From assembly GCA_024372495.1 (NCBI GenBank), contig CP099977.1:3162001-3226000 (forward strand): 64,000 nucleotides of DNA, written 5' to 3'. Under the pieces are notes generated by a model. That model was not told the origin of the DNA and ran no database searches. It saw only the letters and a list, made by a program, of their open reading frames with translations. Every line of letters begins with the position of its first letter. The first letter of the stretch is position 1. Positions 1 through 8,755 of this stretch are shown piece after piece. The DNA comes from Pseudarthrobacter sp. Fe7 (GTDB taxonomy: Bacteria; Actinomycetota; Actinomycetes; Actinomycetales; Micrococcaceae). Position numbers and translations under genes: made by a program.

Positions 1-420
1 CATGCGCAACTTGAAAATTTCCTCCAGATCAGGACTTTCCGCCGCAACCGAAAGAATAAGGAAACCGTCAGCGCGGCGGGCAAGGCGCTTATGGGGAAGC
101 AGCGGATGCGGGTCGCTGGGATCCCCGGTGCAATACAACAGAAGGTCAACATTTGCCGCCCTCAGCTCCCGCTCGATACCTCCAAGCATCCTGCCGAAAG
201 ACCACCTGTCCACATAAGGGGTGATGATTCCGACGCTGCCGGCCTTTCCTGTCGACAGCGCAGCGGCCGCTGGCGATCCCACATACTCAAGGCGGTGGGC
301 CACCTCCAGCACATGCTCGCGCGTCTCGGCACTCACAGTCTCCAGGCCCCTAAGCGACCTGGAGACCGTGGCGGTCGACACCCCCGCAACACGAGCAATG
401 TCCTTCACTGTCACGCTCAC
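1..420 (-). CDS. LacI-family transcriptional regulator (partial, C-terminus outside window)
   Basis: This is the first 140 residues of a LacI/GalR-type repressor that runs off the left edge. The N-terminus reads MSVTVKDIARVAGVSTATVS, the classic LacI helix-turn-helix, followed by the hinge-helix region and the start of the periplasmic-binding-type effector domain (GSVGIITPYVDRWSFGRML). The GTG at 418-420 fits the usual start just before the HTH. Such proteins bind operators as dimers and respond to sugars or related small molecules. The ligand cannot be inferred, because the binding-pocket residues and the regulated genes lie outside the window. Confidence 0.85.
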   Translation of the reverse strand, partial: MSVTVKDIARVAGVSTATVSRSLRGLETVSAETREHVLEVAHRLEYVGSPAAAALSTGKAGSVGIITPYVDRWSFGRMLGGIERELRAANVDLLLYCTGDPSDPHPLLPHKRLARRADGFLILSVAAESPDLEEIFKLRM

Positions 421-664
421 TCCGGCCTACCTCCAATCATTCCTGGCGCCGCTTGGCACCTCCACGTCCCGCCCTTGCCTCAAGTACTGGTACAGCGTTT
501 CACGGCTGAGGCCGAACTCGCGCCCGCCCTGCCTTGTGCGCGGGTTATTTGGGGGATTCCGCTACCGCGCCATCATGAAGCATGGAACGTTCGAATGGAT
601 GCCCTCTGACGGAGCCAGCCGCAACAGCTCGTCCTAGCCAGCGTTCGGGGCCTGTGTCCGCGTC

Positions 665-860
665 TCAATGATCAGCGCATCCTGCCGCGCTGGACTTGCC
701 TGCACCGGGAGGGCCCACCAGGACGATTGCCTTTCTGTCACTGCGCCCATTCGGCGTTCTGGCTCGTGGCATGTGGACTATGGGCCGGGAGAGGCCCCTG
801 TCTGCGGCCAGCCGCTCCAGATGGGCATGGTGTACCGCGGCTTGGTCTTCGGTAGTTACG
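665..860 (-). pseudogene. Zeta-toxin-like kinase, N-terminal fragment
   Basis: Immediately after the HTH gene, overlapping its stop, an open frame reads TEDQAAVHHAHLERLAADRG and then KAIVLVGPPGAGKSSAAGCA before a stop at 665. The GPPGAGKSS stretch is a Walker A motif placed where zeta-type toxins (UDP-GlcNAc kinases) carry it, shortly after an N-terminal helix. Nothing recognisable of the rest of the kinase follows, so this is a truncated remnant. Together with the upstream gene it suggests a decayed antitoxin-toxin pair. The family call rests on one motif and on gene order. Confidence 0.45.
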
Positions 861-1353
861 CCGTAGAGCGTAGTCCTTCGGTTGCGGGAACCTCGTCAGA
901 AGCATCCAGGATAAGGTCGTAGGCCTCGCCGTCGATGAGACCTTCATCCCGCGCCTGACCCACCTCCTCGAAGGAACCCGGCGTGTCCGGGTAAGGTGTG
1001 GATTCCCACTCAGCCTGCGCTGCGGCCAATCCTTCATTCTTCACGTAAGTCCACGCGGACAATTCGCGGATCATCGTTACCCGGTCAATGTCGCCAGCCG
1101 CATAGCGCTCAGCGATTTCATACGGGCTGGCTCCGCTGAACCCCTCCGGGACCGGCTTCACGCCCCTGGCGTCCGCCTGCGCCAGCAACTGGCTCACGGA
1201 CGCCTGGGCGACACCCAGGGCACGGGCAATCTCCCGCTGCCCGGCACCGGCCACCACGGCAGAACGAACAGCCCTGATGTAATCCAGGCCCCCCAATGCC
1301 CGGCGCGCCCGGGCGCGCCGGGCATTGATAAGTGCAGCCTCGGGGTTGGTCAT
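856..1353 (-). CDS. HTH-domain protein, probable antitoxin of a zeta-type toxin pair
   Basis: This is a 165-residue soluble protein. An N-terminal helical segment is followed by a helix-turn-helix at about residues 37-60 (GQREIARALGVAQASVSQLL), then a C-terminal domain that includes SPYEIAERYAAGDIDRVTMI. The ATG at 1351-1353 is preceded by AGGAGG and GGAG at good spacing; further in-frame upstream starts lack such a site. The gene overlaps a fragment carrying a zeta-like Walker A motif, which suggests it was the DNA-binding antitoxin and autoregulator of a toxin-antitoxin operon whose toxin is now truncated. It could also be an ordinary small regulator. Confidence 0.6.
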   Translation of the reverse strand: MTNPEAALINARRARARRALGGLDYIRAVRSAVVAGAGQREIARALGVAQASVSQLLAQADARGVKPVPEGFSGASPYEIAERYAAGDIDRVTMIRELSAWTYVKNEGLAAAQAEWESTPYPDTPGSFEEVGQARDEGLIDGEAYDLILDASDEVPATEGLRSTA

Positions 1354-1443
1354 GGTCGTCACTCCTAAACCTCCTATATAAGTAACCCTATCAGCGGCCG
1401 ATCGGGGCCTCAGCATCACATGAGTTTCGGTCTCGGGGAGCAT

Positions 1444-1804
1444 CCAGAGCGCTTCCTACGGAGATCGGGTGTCTGCCGGAACTGGCAGAAGGATAATGCA
1501 GTTCCATACTGCTGGACATCACGCCCGATAATAAGTTTATTCACTATTCTTAGGTGTGGGTAAGGCTTCCCGGGGGCGCCTTTCGGATTGTTCTAGTCGT
1601 CCACTTCGGCGCGGTTGGGGCTGGGGCGCGTTGTTTCCGCGGGTTGTTGGACCATATCTGGGAAGCACATGAACGCTCTGGGCTAAAGAAGCTCGCGCTC
1701 CAAGATCAGCGTGATCCACTGGAGATCATCACTCAGATCGTTCCCTGCCAGCGTCCGCGGTGGGATACTGGTGTCCTTGGGTAGCCGACAGGGGCCGGTG
1801 AGAG
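1444..1804. other. Intergenic, no gene supported
   Basis: An AT-rich patch around 1520-1550 may hold promoters for the flanking divergent genes. Read on the minus strand, 1525-1550 weakly resembles the cassette right-end motif (TTATTATCGGGC), but no matching left module is present. The short open frames here show no family features. Confidence 0.3.
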
Positions 1805-2943
1805 ATGCTTGATACATCCACTTTGCGCGTGGCCTTCGGGGTCATTGCATTTACGCTGTTCCTCCTGTTTTACTCTGTGACCTTCCGCCGCACCCGCTCC
1901 CCCTACAGTGGGTGGTGGTGCGTGGCGCTGGTTCTATTTCTCATCGGCGCCAGCTTGTATCTTCTGGATGGTTCCGCTTACCAGGTGTGGGCCAATCCTT
2001 CGGCGAACGCCCTGTTGGTCGCCGGTGCGGGCGGTGTGTGGGCTGCGGCCCGTTCGCTAAGAACGGCCTCCCCCGTTATTGGGAGCTTCTTTTGGGTCCC
2101 GTCGTCACTGGTGTTGCTTCTGCCCTGGACAATCCTGCTGTCAATGACTGGTCCGGCGGCGCGATATTCCTTGGCATGATGTGCCTGATGTTCACGCTTG
2201 CCTCGTTGGAGCTGATACGGCTGGAGCCGGGATTCTCGGATATCCGGCTGCCGCTGGGTGCGGCATCCGGGCTCCTTTCTGTCTTCTATCTCGGCAGGTG
2301 TGTGGCGTTTGTTGCCCTTGGACCCAGGGACCCGGTGTTCGTCGTGTTCTTTGGTTCATCGGTCACGACGCTGCTGAACATGGTGCTGCTGATAGCAGTA
2401 TCGTTCAGCATGGCAGCGCTTAGCAGTGAACAGGCAACGAAAGACCTCAGCGTGCGGGCGAACCAGGACGGGCTGACCGGGCTGCTGAACCGCCAGGGAT
2501 TCCTTGACCTGGCAGCCAATGAACTGCGCCGCCGCAGCGTCACCGGTACCTCGGTGCTGATCCTGGCCGATCTTGACCATTTCAAGGCAGTCAATGACAC
2601 CTACGGGCATGCAACCGGTGACAGGGTTCTCCAGGCTTTCGCCGCAGCGTGCAGGACCAGCGTACGCTCGGGCGATCTGATCGGCCGGTATGGGGGCGAG
2701 GAATTTGTCATCCTGTTATCTGGCACCGGAGCCGACCGCGCACAGGAACTCACCACCGACATCAGCCGCAGACTCAAGACCACTCAGTCACCAGACGGCA
2801 TCACCTATCCGACCGTCAGCTTTGGCATCGCCGCAGTCCGTGCCGGGCCGCTGGATCTGGCCAAAATGATCGCTCTGGCTGACACCGCCATGTACCAGGC
2901 CAAAGCGAACGGCCGCGACACCGTGGTCAGGGCAACCGACTGA
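1805..2943 (+). CDS. Membrane-anchored diguanylate cyclase (GGDEF), frameshifted
   Basis: This enzyme would make cyclic di-GMP from two GTP. The N-terminal half (from ATG 1805) has several hydrophobic helices forming an integral-membrane sensor region. The frame then changes near 2070-2095, and the second half continues through more membrane helices into a GGDEF domain. Visible features are DGLTGLLNRQGF, DLDHFKAVNDTYGH, the active site RYGGEEF, and an upstream RSGD forming an inhibitory I-site (RxxD five residues before the catalytic motif). The active site is intact, so the enzyme would work if the frame change is a sequence error. About 380 residues in total; no EAL domain. Confidence 0.85.
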
Positions 2944-3130
2944 CACGAAAAATAGCGTCACCAATCATCCCACCGGTCCGCCAGGTTCAACCTGACGTCC
3001 TCGGAACGTGCGTGCGCAGGCTCCTCCCAAATGATCCTGGGTGCGGCTGGAGCCGGCGACGCGGCTTTGGCTACCACGCCCAGTACCCGCAATATATTGA
3101 CGGACCCTACTCTTCAGTGTTCCGGCCTAA
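2944..3130. other. Intergenic before repeat module A
   Basis: No gene seen. At about 2985-2998 the sequence TTCAACCTGACGTC matches the start of the repeat module that begins properly at 3131, so this may be a degenerate extra left end. Confidence 0.25.
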
Positions 3131-3404
3131 CCACACCCCAACCTGACGTCAGGACTGCCTGACAAGGGAGGATTCGGCCTGTCAGCGAAGTTCCGGTCTT
3201 GTTCTCAGAAGCCCGGCCGAGCCGCAGAACGTGATATCGCCACCATTCGCTCACCGCAGGTTTCATCAGTCCATGTTTTGGCAGAATTTTGATGATTCTC
3301 GGGGCTACCGCACGCCGGTTTCCTTCCTTCTGAAGGTCAGGCTGGGATCTGAGACCACTGTGAGTAACTGTCATTGAAACGGAAGTTCGAACTATACTGA
3401 CGCC
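3131..3404 (+). repeat. Repeat module copy A (left module of AAA-ATPase cassette)
   Basis: One of five related modules of about 274 bp. It begins CCACACCCCAACCTGACGTC and ends near ACTATACTGACGCC. The most conserved parts are the first 50 bp and the last 70 bp, including GGGATCTGAGACC about 60 bp before the end. Copies lie at 15274, 18525, 23149 and 51451. The minus strand of this copy is open across the whole module, with a peptide segment (THSGLRSQPD, SGWGVV) shared with copy D. The module may be a small coding element, a structured RNA or a transposon end. It sits directly upstream of the ATPase gene at 3570. Confidence 0.75.
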
Positions 3405-3569
3405 CCGCCCGGCATGCGATGCTGAGGCCGTCGGCTTCATTAGGGCAGGCCTTCGCCTGGGCTTCGTGATGGAAGACGTTTGGGTCACGCTATAGCAAGA
3501 TCTACCCGGTTCTAAGAAAAAGTCTATTTCTACATAGAAGTTGCTATATTTGGCTCATGCAGGCTCGAG

Positions 3570-4736
3570 TTGAACCCTTACAACCCTGGATCCGGGGCAC
3601 AACCTATGCACCTCGCGGGCAGGGATGCTGAGATCGCAGCATTCGATCTCTTGATCGTTAGGACGAAAAGATATCTGCCAGGCTCGCCCGATGGTCCTTT
3701 CGGGGCTCCGTGGAGTGGGCAAAACCGTGCTGCTAAGGCGTCTCAAGGCCCTTGCCGATCACCACGGATGGATCACAATCAAGCTCGAAGCCCGCAGGGG
3801 CGAAAGCGCGCAACAAGAGGCCCGGAAGGTCATCGCAGCGGAGCGCAAAGCGCAGCCCGGCGGTTGATTCCCCTGCTACAGACTGGTGACTACGTCCGCA
3901 AGGCACTCTCGACCGTGACGTCGTTTACCGCAACCGCGGGGGTCAAGGGGATCTCTCTTGGCGTGGGGGTAGACCCGACGAGGGCATCCACGGGCCACCT
4001 GGAGATAGACCTCAAGGATCTGGTGGAGGACCTTTCGACAGCGCTGAAGAAACAACGAAGCGGGTTCGCGATCTTTATCGACGAGATGCAGGACCTGGAC
4101 GATGAGCTGTTGGGGTCGCTCATTGCGGCGCAGCATCACGCCAACCAAGAGCAACTGCCGTTCTTTGTCGTGGGCGCGGGGCTCCCAAACCTGCCCGGCC
4201 GCCTGGCAGATATCCGCAGCTATGCCGAAAGGGCTTTCGACTACAGAATCATCGGCAAGCTCACCCCGGAAGCAGCCAGAGACGCCTTTACGCAGCCTGC
4301 AAAATCCGTGGGCCAGCACTACTCCCCCGAGGCCCTGGACCTAATGGTCGAAGCTTCGGGCATGTACCCCTACTTCATTCAGGAATTTGGCAGCGCAATG
4401 TGGGAATCAGCCCTCAAAAGCCCTTTCACACGCGATGACGCGGAAGCCGCAGTCACCCTCGGCCGCGAAAAACTTGATGCCGGCTTTTTCATTGCCAGAT
4501 GGCAACGTGCCACGAAAGCTGAACGCAGATTTCTCCACGCCATGGCCCAAGATGGTGAAGGACCATCGAGCACAGGCGATGTCGCATCCAAAATGGGTAA
4601 AAAGCCCACAGCGTTGGGGCCAGCGCGGGCCACGCTCATCGACAAAGGACTCATCTACTCCCCAGAGTATGGCCACGTCGCATTCACAGTCCCGGGAATG
4701 GCAGGCTTCATCGCACGCCAAGAACTTTTGGACTAG
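3570..4736 (+). CDS. AAA-type ATP-binding protein, cassette A (frameshifted at Walker A)
   Basis: This is a P-loop ATPase of about 385 residues, homologous to the one at 52094. The Walker A (VLSGLRGVGKTVLLRRL) lies in a different frame between about 3680 and 3865, so two compensating single-base changes disrupt the main frame. Outside that stretch the protein is well preserved: Walker B FAIFIDEMQDLD, then FFVVGAGLPNLP, and a C-terminal winged-helix region (TALGPARATLIDKGLIY). The TTG at 3570 is aligned with the GTG start of the paralogue. The family is widespread in actinobacteria without a known role. Its placement between the repeat module and the right-end motif suggests it is cassette cargo. 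Confidence 0.75.
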   Translation: MNPYNPGSGAQPMHLAGRDAEIAAFDLLIVRTKRYLPGSPDGPFGAPWSGQNRAAKASQGPCRSPRMDHNQARSPQGRKRATRGPEGHRSGAQSAARRLIPLLQTGDYVRKALSTVTSFTATAGVKGISLGVGVDPTRASTGHLEIDLKDLVEDLSTALKKQRSGFAIFIDEMQDLDDELLGSLIAAQHHANQEQLPFFVVGAGLPNLPGRLADIRSYAERAFDYRIIGKLTPEAARDAFTQPAKSVGQHYSPEALDLMVEASGMYPYFIQEFGSAMWESALKSPFTRDDAEAAVTLGREKLDAGFFIARWQRATKAERRFLHAMAQDGEGPSSTGDVASKMGKKPTALGPARATLIDKGLIYSPEYGHVAFTVPGMAGFIARQELLD

Positions 4737-4792
4737 GCCAACGAGTTAGCTCGCTCTAGCCCGGCAAGTAAGACCACGTGCCGACAGTCAGC

Positions 4793-4822
4793 TTAACTGA
4801 ATCTCCACTATTGGCTCTTTCA
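4793..4822 (+). repeat. Cassette right-end motif A
   Basis: TTAACTGAATCTCC followed by CTATTGGCTCTTT lies 56 bp after the ATPase stop. It matches the right ends after the cargo genes at 24849 and 53181. Similarity to the 53181 copy continues for about 50 bp (GGGAGYGCCTGCA, then AAGGGGC). Confidence 0.65.
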
Positions 4823-5214
4823 AAAGAGTCGGGGAGCGCCTGCAAAAGGGCAGCAAAAGGGGCCGTGTCTGTTCTCATTCCAGATGTCAGTTGTCGCATC
4901 CAACGTGTGTGTGAACGGATGGATTAATGCCGATTCTCAGTTGCCAGTCTAGCTTGAATGTGAGGCTTTGAAGTTTCCGCCAGCGAATGCGACCCGCTCG
5001 GCTCGGATTCTCGCGCGGGTCGATGGACGCTTGCCTGGATGAGCCGGTGTTGCGGCTTGCGCATCGCTGCGCTTGGAATCTTGGCCGCCGGCCCCTTTTC
5101 TCTTTTCCTGGCGGCGGCCTCGTTCGCATGGCTCGGCAAAAGAGTCTCCACAACCGTTTGGGCCGCAAACTTGACAACCCATACTGCATCGCTGGATCAG
5201 GGACGGATTTCTGT
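4823..5214. other. Intergenic, no gene supported
   Basis: Beyond the cassette end this stretch holds only short overlapping open frames with no recognisable motif or plausible ribosome site. Confidence 0.3.
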
Positions 5215-5715
5215 TCAGCGCGGGTCGTCGGCCGTGTCGGAGTTGAGGATGATTTCGCCGGGGTGTTGGGGTTTGGGCGGGCGGACGGTGAGGAGTCTCT
5301 TAGGGCCGCTGCTTGGTGTCCGTGTCCGGGCTACAGGCAGCGGGTTATCAGCGGTGGGGTTGGGCTGGGCCGTACTTTCGCTGCCGTCGTAGGCATCCGT
5401 GTCCACGGCATAGAAGTCATACAACAGGTCCTCGTCGGCGGAGTGCAGATGGGGACCCGGCGTGATGTGCGGGGCGTCCTTGACCAGCCGCTTTCCGAAC
5501 GGAACCAGTAGCAGGTCATCGGTGAGGTGTGCTTGATCAAGAGGCACCAGGGACCCTGGATGATCGAAATGACCTGTTTTGACCAGTGCCCAAACCGCCG
5601 TTCCGGTAGGTTCATGAATGTACAGGCCGTGCACCGTTCCGATCTCTTCCCGGGCTTCACTGAAGACCCGGGCAGAGACGCGGATGAAGGAGCGGAGCTG
5701 TTCCACAGTGAGCAA
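5215..5715 (-). CDS. PRC-barrel-like protein
   Basis: A 166-residue soluble protein. An N-terminal helix (LLTVEQLRSFIRVSARVF) precedes a beta-rich stretch (IGTVHGLYIHEPTGTAVWAL, then GSLVPLDQAHLTDDLLLVPF) resembling a PRC barrel, and a low-complexity tail. The TTG at 5713-5715 follows GAGGAGACGTCA at ideal spacing; upstream in-frame extensions lack a site. PRC-barrel proteins occur in RNA processing, photosynthetic reaction centres and general stress proteins, and a second one lies at 26618. No specific role can be assigned here. Confidence 0.55.
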   Translation of the reverse strand: MLTVEQLRSFIRVSARVFSEAREEIGTVHGLYIHEPTGTAVWALVKTGHFDHPGSLVPLDQAHLTDDLLLVPFGKRLVKDAPHITPGPHLHSADEDLLYDFYAVDTDAYDGSESTAQPNPTADNPLPVARTRTPSSGPKRLLTVRPPKPQHPGEIILNSDTADDPR

Positions 5716-6108
5716 TGACGTCTCCTCGGGGTAGGAACTGGTTGGCCGATCCGAGCGGTCGTGATAGCCGCGAGCGAATTGGTACCGGCACCTGATCGTA
5801 ACCCGCACCAACCACATCCTAAGCAAGCCACCTCCAGAAAGGCAGATTCCCCGGCCGGGAAACAACAAGTCGTAGGCGCTGACTTGGGCAGCTCTGGCCG
5901 AGTGGATGTCATTGGATACGGATTTTTGGCTTTTTACGACAAATGTCGTGAGCGGCCGGGGCTTCTCCCAGGCTCCTTCGGCTGTCAGGGTGGGGTCTAG
6001 ATCCGCGTATGTGACGTCAGTAAATCGTGGACTGGGTGTTTTTCTGACGCCACCAACCATGGCGGAATCAAATCCTCAGCGGGTTTCGGTCGGCTTTCAC
6101 ATCGGAAG

Positions 6109-6143
6109 GGCCGCCGTGGATTCTGCGGGAATCCACGGCGGCC
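6109..6143 (-). terminator. Strong hairpin terminator of the amidase operon
   Basis: A perfect 15-bp stem (GGCCGCCGTGGATTC and its complement) with a TGCG loop, about 55 bp after the stop of the amidase gene on the minus strand. The T tract is short. The 5716-6108 stretch beyond it holds no supported gene. Confidence 0.75.
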
Positions 6144-6198
6144 TTGCTTCTACGCCCGGTTTAGCCGCGGGTTTTGATGGGCTCCGCGGAGGTGTTCG

Positions 6199-7206
6199 TC
6201 AGCGGTTGTTGTATTCCTCTGCGGCGGCGCGGAGCCGGCGGTGCGCGCCCCCGTAGGCCTGGGCGGATTTGAGGGACCACTTCGGAAGTTTGGCCACCAT
6301 GGTGTAGTTGGGGTCGCAGACGTTCGCGGCCGGGGCGAGTCCGAGTTGACTGACGAGTTGGTAGGCATCGAGGGTATCCATCCCGGTCAGGTCGGATGCC
6401 CAGGAGACGAGGTCTGCCTGGCTGATGCGGAACGCGTCTTCGAGTGGGCGTACGGATCCGGTGCTCATGATGTATTCGTCATTTTCCAGTCGTGGCCAGG
6501 CTGGTGCTGCGCCTTTGACCAGGTCGACCACGATGGCGCTCTCCATCGCCGATTCCAGGCCGGTCCCGCAGATCTCGCCTTCGCCTTGCCGGGCGTGGCC
6601 ATCGCCGAGTGAGAGCAGGGCGCCGGGGACGTTGACGGGAAGGTAGAGGGTTGTCCCGGCCCGCACTTCGGGTGTGTCCATGTTCCCTCCGTGGGTTGAT
6701 GGTGTTACTGCTAGACGCACTTCACCGCTGGCAGGGGCGACGCCGACGGTTCCGTGCATGGGGTCCAGCGGCAGCGACAGTTGGTAGTCGGACTGTGTGG
6801 CCCGGAATGTGGCAGTCCATGCTTCGAGGTCGATGTTGTAAAACCAGACGCGTTCTTCGAGCCGGGGTGAGAGCATAGCTGTTTCGCGGGTCGGGGTCAG
6901 TGCGCCGAAGTGGGGGAAGGTGCTGGAGATGGCATGGGGGCGGGCGGGGACGATGGAGATGAAGTGGACGGCGAGGACGTCGCCTACTTCTGCTCCTTCC
7001 ACGTGAATTGGTCCGGTCACCGGGTTCAGTTCGGAGAAGGGTACGACCTGGCTGGGCAAGTCGGTGTCGCTGGTGACCCTGCCGCCGTAACAGTCTTCCG
7101 TGCTGACCTGGACTATGTCGCCGGGTTTGACGCTGAGCAGGGGTTCGACGCCACCGAAGTAGTAGGAATATTGGTCAGGGCGTGGTTTCAGGGTATGGAC
7201 GGGCAT
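6199..7206 (-). CDS. Acetamidase/formamidase family protein
   Basis: A 335-residue hydrolase of the FmdA/AmdA family, which releases ammonia from short amides such as formamide or acetamide. Family landmarks are VKPGDIVQVSTEDCYGG near the N-terminus, NPVTGPIHVEGAEVGDVLAV, the HGTVGVAP segment, and THGGNMDTPEV followed by GTTLYLPVNVPGALLSLGDGH, the metal-site region. The ATG at 7204-7206 lies one base after the permease stop, so the two are co-transcribed. The permease would import the amide or its acid product, and this enzyme would supply nitrogen. Length is normal and no frame break is seen. Confidence 0.88.
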   Translation of the reverse strand: MPVHTLKPRPDQYSYYFGGVEPLLSVKPGDIVQVSTEDCYGGRVTSDTDLPSQVVPFSELNPVTGPIHVEGAEVGDVLAVHFISIVPARPHAISSTFPHFGALTPTRETAMLSPRLEERVWFYNIDLEAWTATFRATQSDYQLSLPLDPMHGTVGVAPASGEVRLAVTPSTHGGNMDTPEVRAGTTLYLPVNVPGALLSLGDGHARQGEGEICGTGLESAMESAIVVDLVKGAAPAWPRLENDEYIMSTGSVRPLEDAFRISQADLVSWASDLTGMDTLDAYQLVSQLGLAPAANVCDPNYTMVAKLPKWSLKSAQAYGGAHRRLRAAAEEYNNR

Positions 7207-7207
7207 G

Positions 7208-8659
7208 TCAGTTGACTTCTTTCAACTCGGGGGCTGAGGAAGCTGTTGTTGGGTCTGTCATGCGTCCTGTTTTTCGCAGGAAGAGTGCGACGGCGACACC
7301 GACCACGAGCCAGACTACGCCGAGGATTTGGGCGCTGATGTTGGCGTTGATGATGACCGCGACAAGGATCGCGAAGCCAAGCAGCGGCAGGATCAGGTGG
7401 AGGAACCAGCGCTTTGATTTCTGCCGGACGATGAACCACCAGATGACGGCCAGGTTCAGCAGGGAGAAGGCTGTTAGCGCACCGAAGTTGACCAGGGTGG
7501 AGATTTCGGTCAGCCCGTTGGGCTGCGCGACGAGGTAGAGGCCAAGTACCAGTGAAATGGCCGCTACGACGAAGGTGGCGTTGACCGGGACGCCGCGGGT
7601 GGGGTGCACGCGGCTGAGGAAGGCCGGCAGTTGGCGGTCGCGGGCCATGGCGAAGAGCAGGCGTGAGGTTGCTGCCTGCGCGACCAGGGCGTTGGCGAAG
7701 CCCCATGCCACGGCGGTGGCGGCAGCGGTGAGCACGAACAGGAAAGGTCCGCCGGCGTTTTGCGCGGCATCGTAAAATGCGGTTCCGTTCGGGTCGCCGT
7801 CCGTGATGAGGCTGGCCGGATCCTGGACGAGCATGGAGCCGACCCAGGTTTGAACGACGAACAGCACGCCGACCAGCAGCAGCGCGGCGATCATGGACCG
7901 GCCCAGCGATTTGGTGGTTCCGGCGTTTTCTTCGGCGAGGGTGGAGATTCCGTCGAAGCCGAGGAATGACAGCACCGCGATGGAAACGGCGCCGAAGATC
8001 AGGGACCAGTCGAATGTGTCCGGATTGAAGAACGCATCAAAGCTGAATGTTCCCTTGCCGTTGGCGACCGCGGTGAATCCGATGACCAAAAAGACTGCCA
8101 AAACCAGGAGTTCCAGGACCAGCATGATCTTGTTGACTTTGGCCGTGAATTCGATGCCGAGGTAGTTGATGATGGTGTTCAGGACCACGAAGGCGACCAG
8201 CCACATCCACAGCGGTACTGCCGGGATCATCCCGTTCATGGCGATTGAGGCAGCTAAGTACAGAAGTGCCGGGATCAGCACGTAGTCGAGGAGAATCATC
8301 CACCCAGCCACGAACCCGAGGATCTTCGTGATGCCTCGGCCGACATAGGTATAAACGGACCCCGACATCGGGAAGGCCTGAACCATTTGCGCGTACGAGT
8401 TGGCCGTGCACATCATGGCGAGCATCCCGACGATGTAGGCCATGGCCACCATCCCGCCGGAGGCTTGGAAGACGCTGCCGAAAATCGCGAAGGGGGCGAT
8501 CGGCACCATGAAAATCAGCCCGTAAACGAGAAGATCTGAAAACTTTAGTGTGCGTTTGAGCTCTTGGCGGTAGCCAAAGTCTTCAATTCCGTCGGCCCGG
8601 CTCTCCCCCGCTGTGGGGTTTGCGGTGATCTCGTGCGCTCCGCGCGGTTCGGTACTCAT
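7208..8659 (-). CDS. APC-superfamily amino acid/amide permease
   Basis: A 483-residue protein with about twelve hydrophobic helices. After a soluble N-terminus it reads LKFSDLLVYGLIFMVPIAPF, the TM1 region of the APC family, and a TM3 region with GWMILLDYVLIPALLY. It continues intact to the end. Members use proton or sodium coupling to import amino acids, polyamines or related compounds. Lying directly upstream of an amidase and downstream of an amide-sensor-like gene, it probably imports the nitrogen source handled by this operon. The exact substrate is not visible. Confidence 0.88.
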   Translation of the reverse strand: MSTEPRGAHEITANPTAGESRADGIEDFGYRQELKRTLKFSDLLVYGLIFMVPIAPFAIFGSVFQASGGMVAMAYIVGMLAMMCTANSYAQMVQAFPMSGSVYTYVGRGITKILGFVAGWMILLDYVLIPALLYLAASIAMNGMIPAVPLWMWLVAFVVLNTIINYLGIEFTAKVNKIMLVLELLVLAVFLVIGFTAVANGKGTFSFDAFFNPDTFDWSLIFGAVSIAVLSFLGFDGISTLAEENAGTTKSLGRSMIAALLLVGVLFVVQTWVGSMLVQDPASLITDGDPNGTAFYDAAQNAGGPFLFVLTAAATAVAWGFANALVAQAATSRLLFAMARDRQLPAFLSRVHPTRGVPVNATFVVAAISLVLGLYLVAQPNGLTEISTLVNFGALTAFSLLNLAVIWWFIVRQKSKRWFLHLILPLLGFAILVAVIINANISAQILGVVWLVVGVAVALFLRKTGRMTDPTTASSAPELKEVN

Positions 8660-8683
8660 CGTTGATAGAAGTCCAATGCTTGG

Positions 8684-8705
8684 CCGCGGACAGCATTGTC
8701 CGCGG
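8684..8705. promoter_or_regulatory. Perfect palindrome upstream of permease
   Basis: CCGCGGACA, GCAT, TGTCCGCGG: a 9-bp perfect inverted repeat 25 bp before the permease start and 50 bp after the sensor gene. It may be an operator, possibly for the MarR regulator, or a leader hairpin. Confidence 0.5.
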
Positions 8706-8755
8706 AAAAGGAATTATTTCCAAGTGGAAACGATTGGATCATACGCACGTGTGAC

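Noticed and set aside
3131..3404. Repeat module considered as a group II intron or retron RNA
   Set aside because: No GTGYG start, domain V hairpin or reverse transcriptase was found near any copy.
4887..5189. Arg/Pro-rich minus-strand frame of 100 codons
   Set aside because: High-GC sequence leaves such frames open by chance; no motif, no start site, overlapping alternatives on both strands.
6010..6050. GTGACGTCAG and CTGACGCC near each other as a mini-module
   Set aside because: The spacing (about 30 bp) and the surrounding bases do not match the five real copies.
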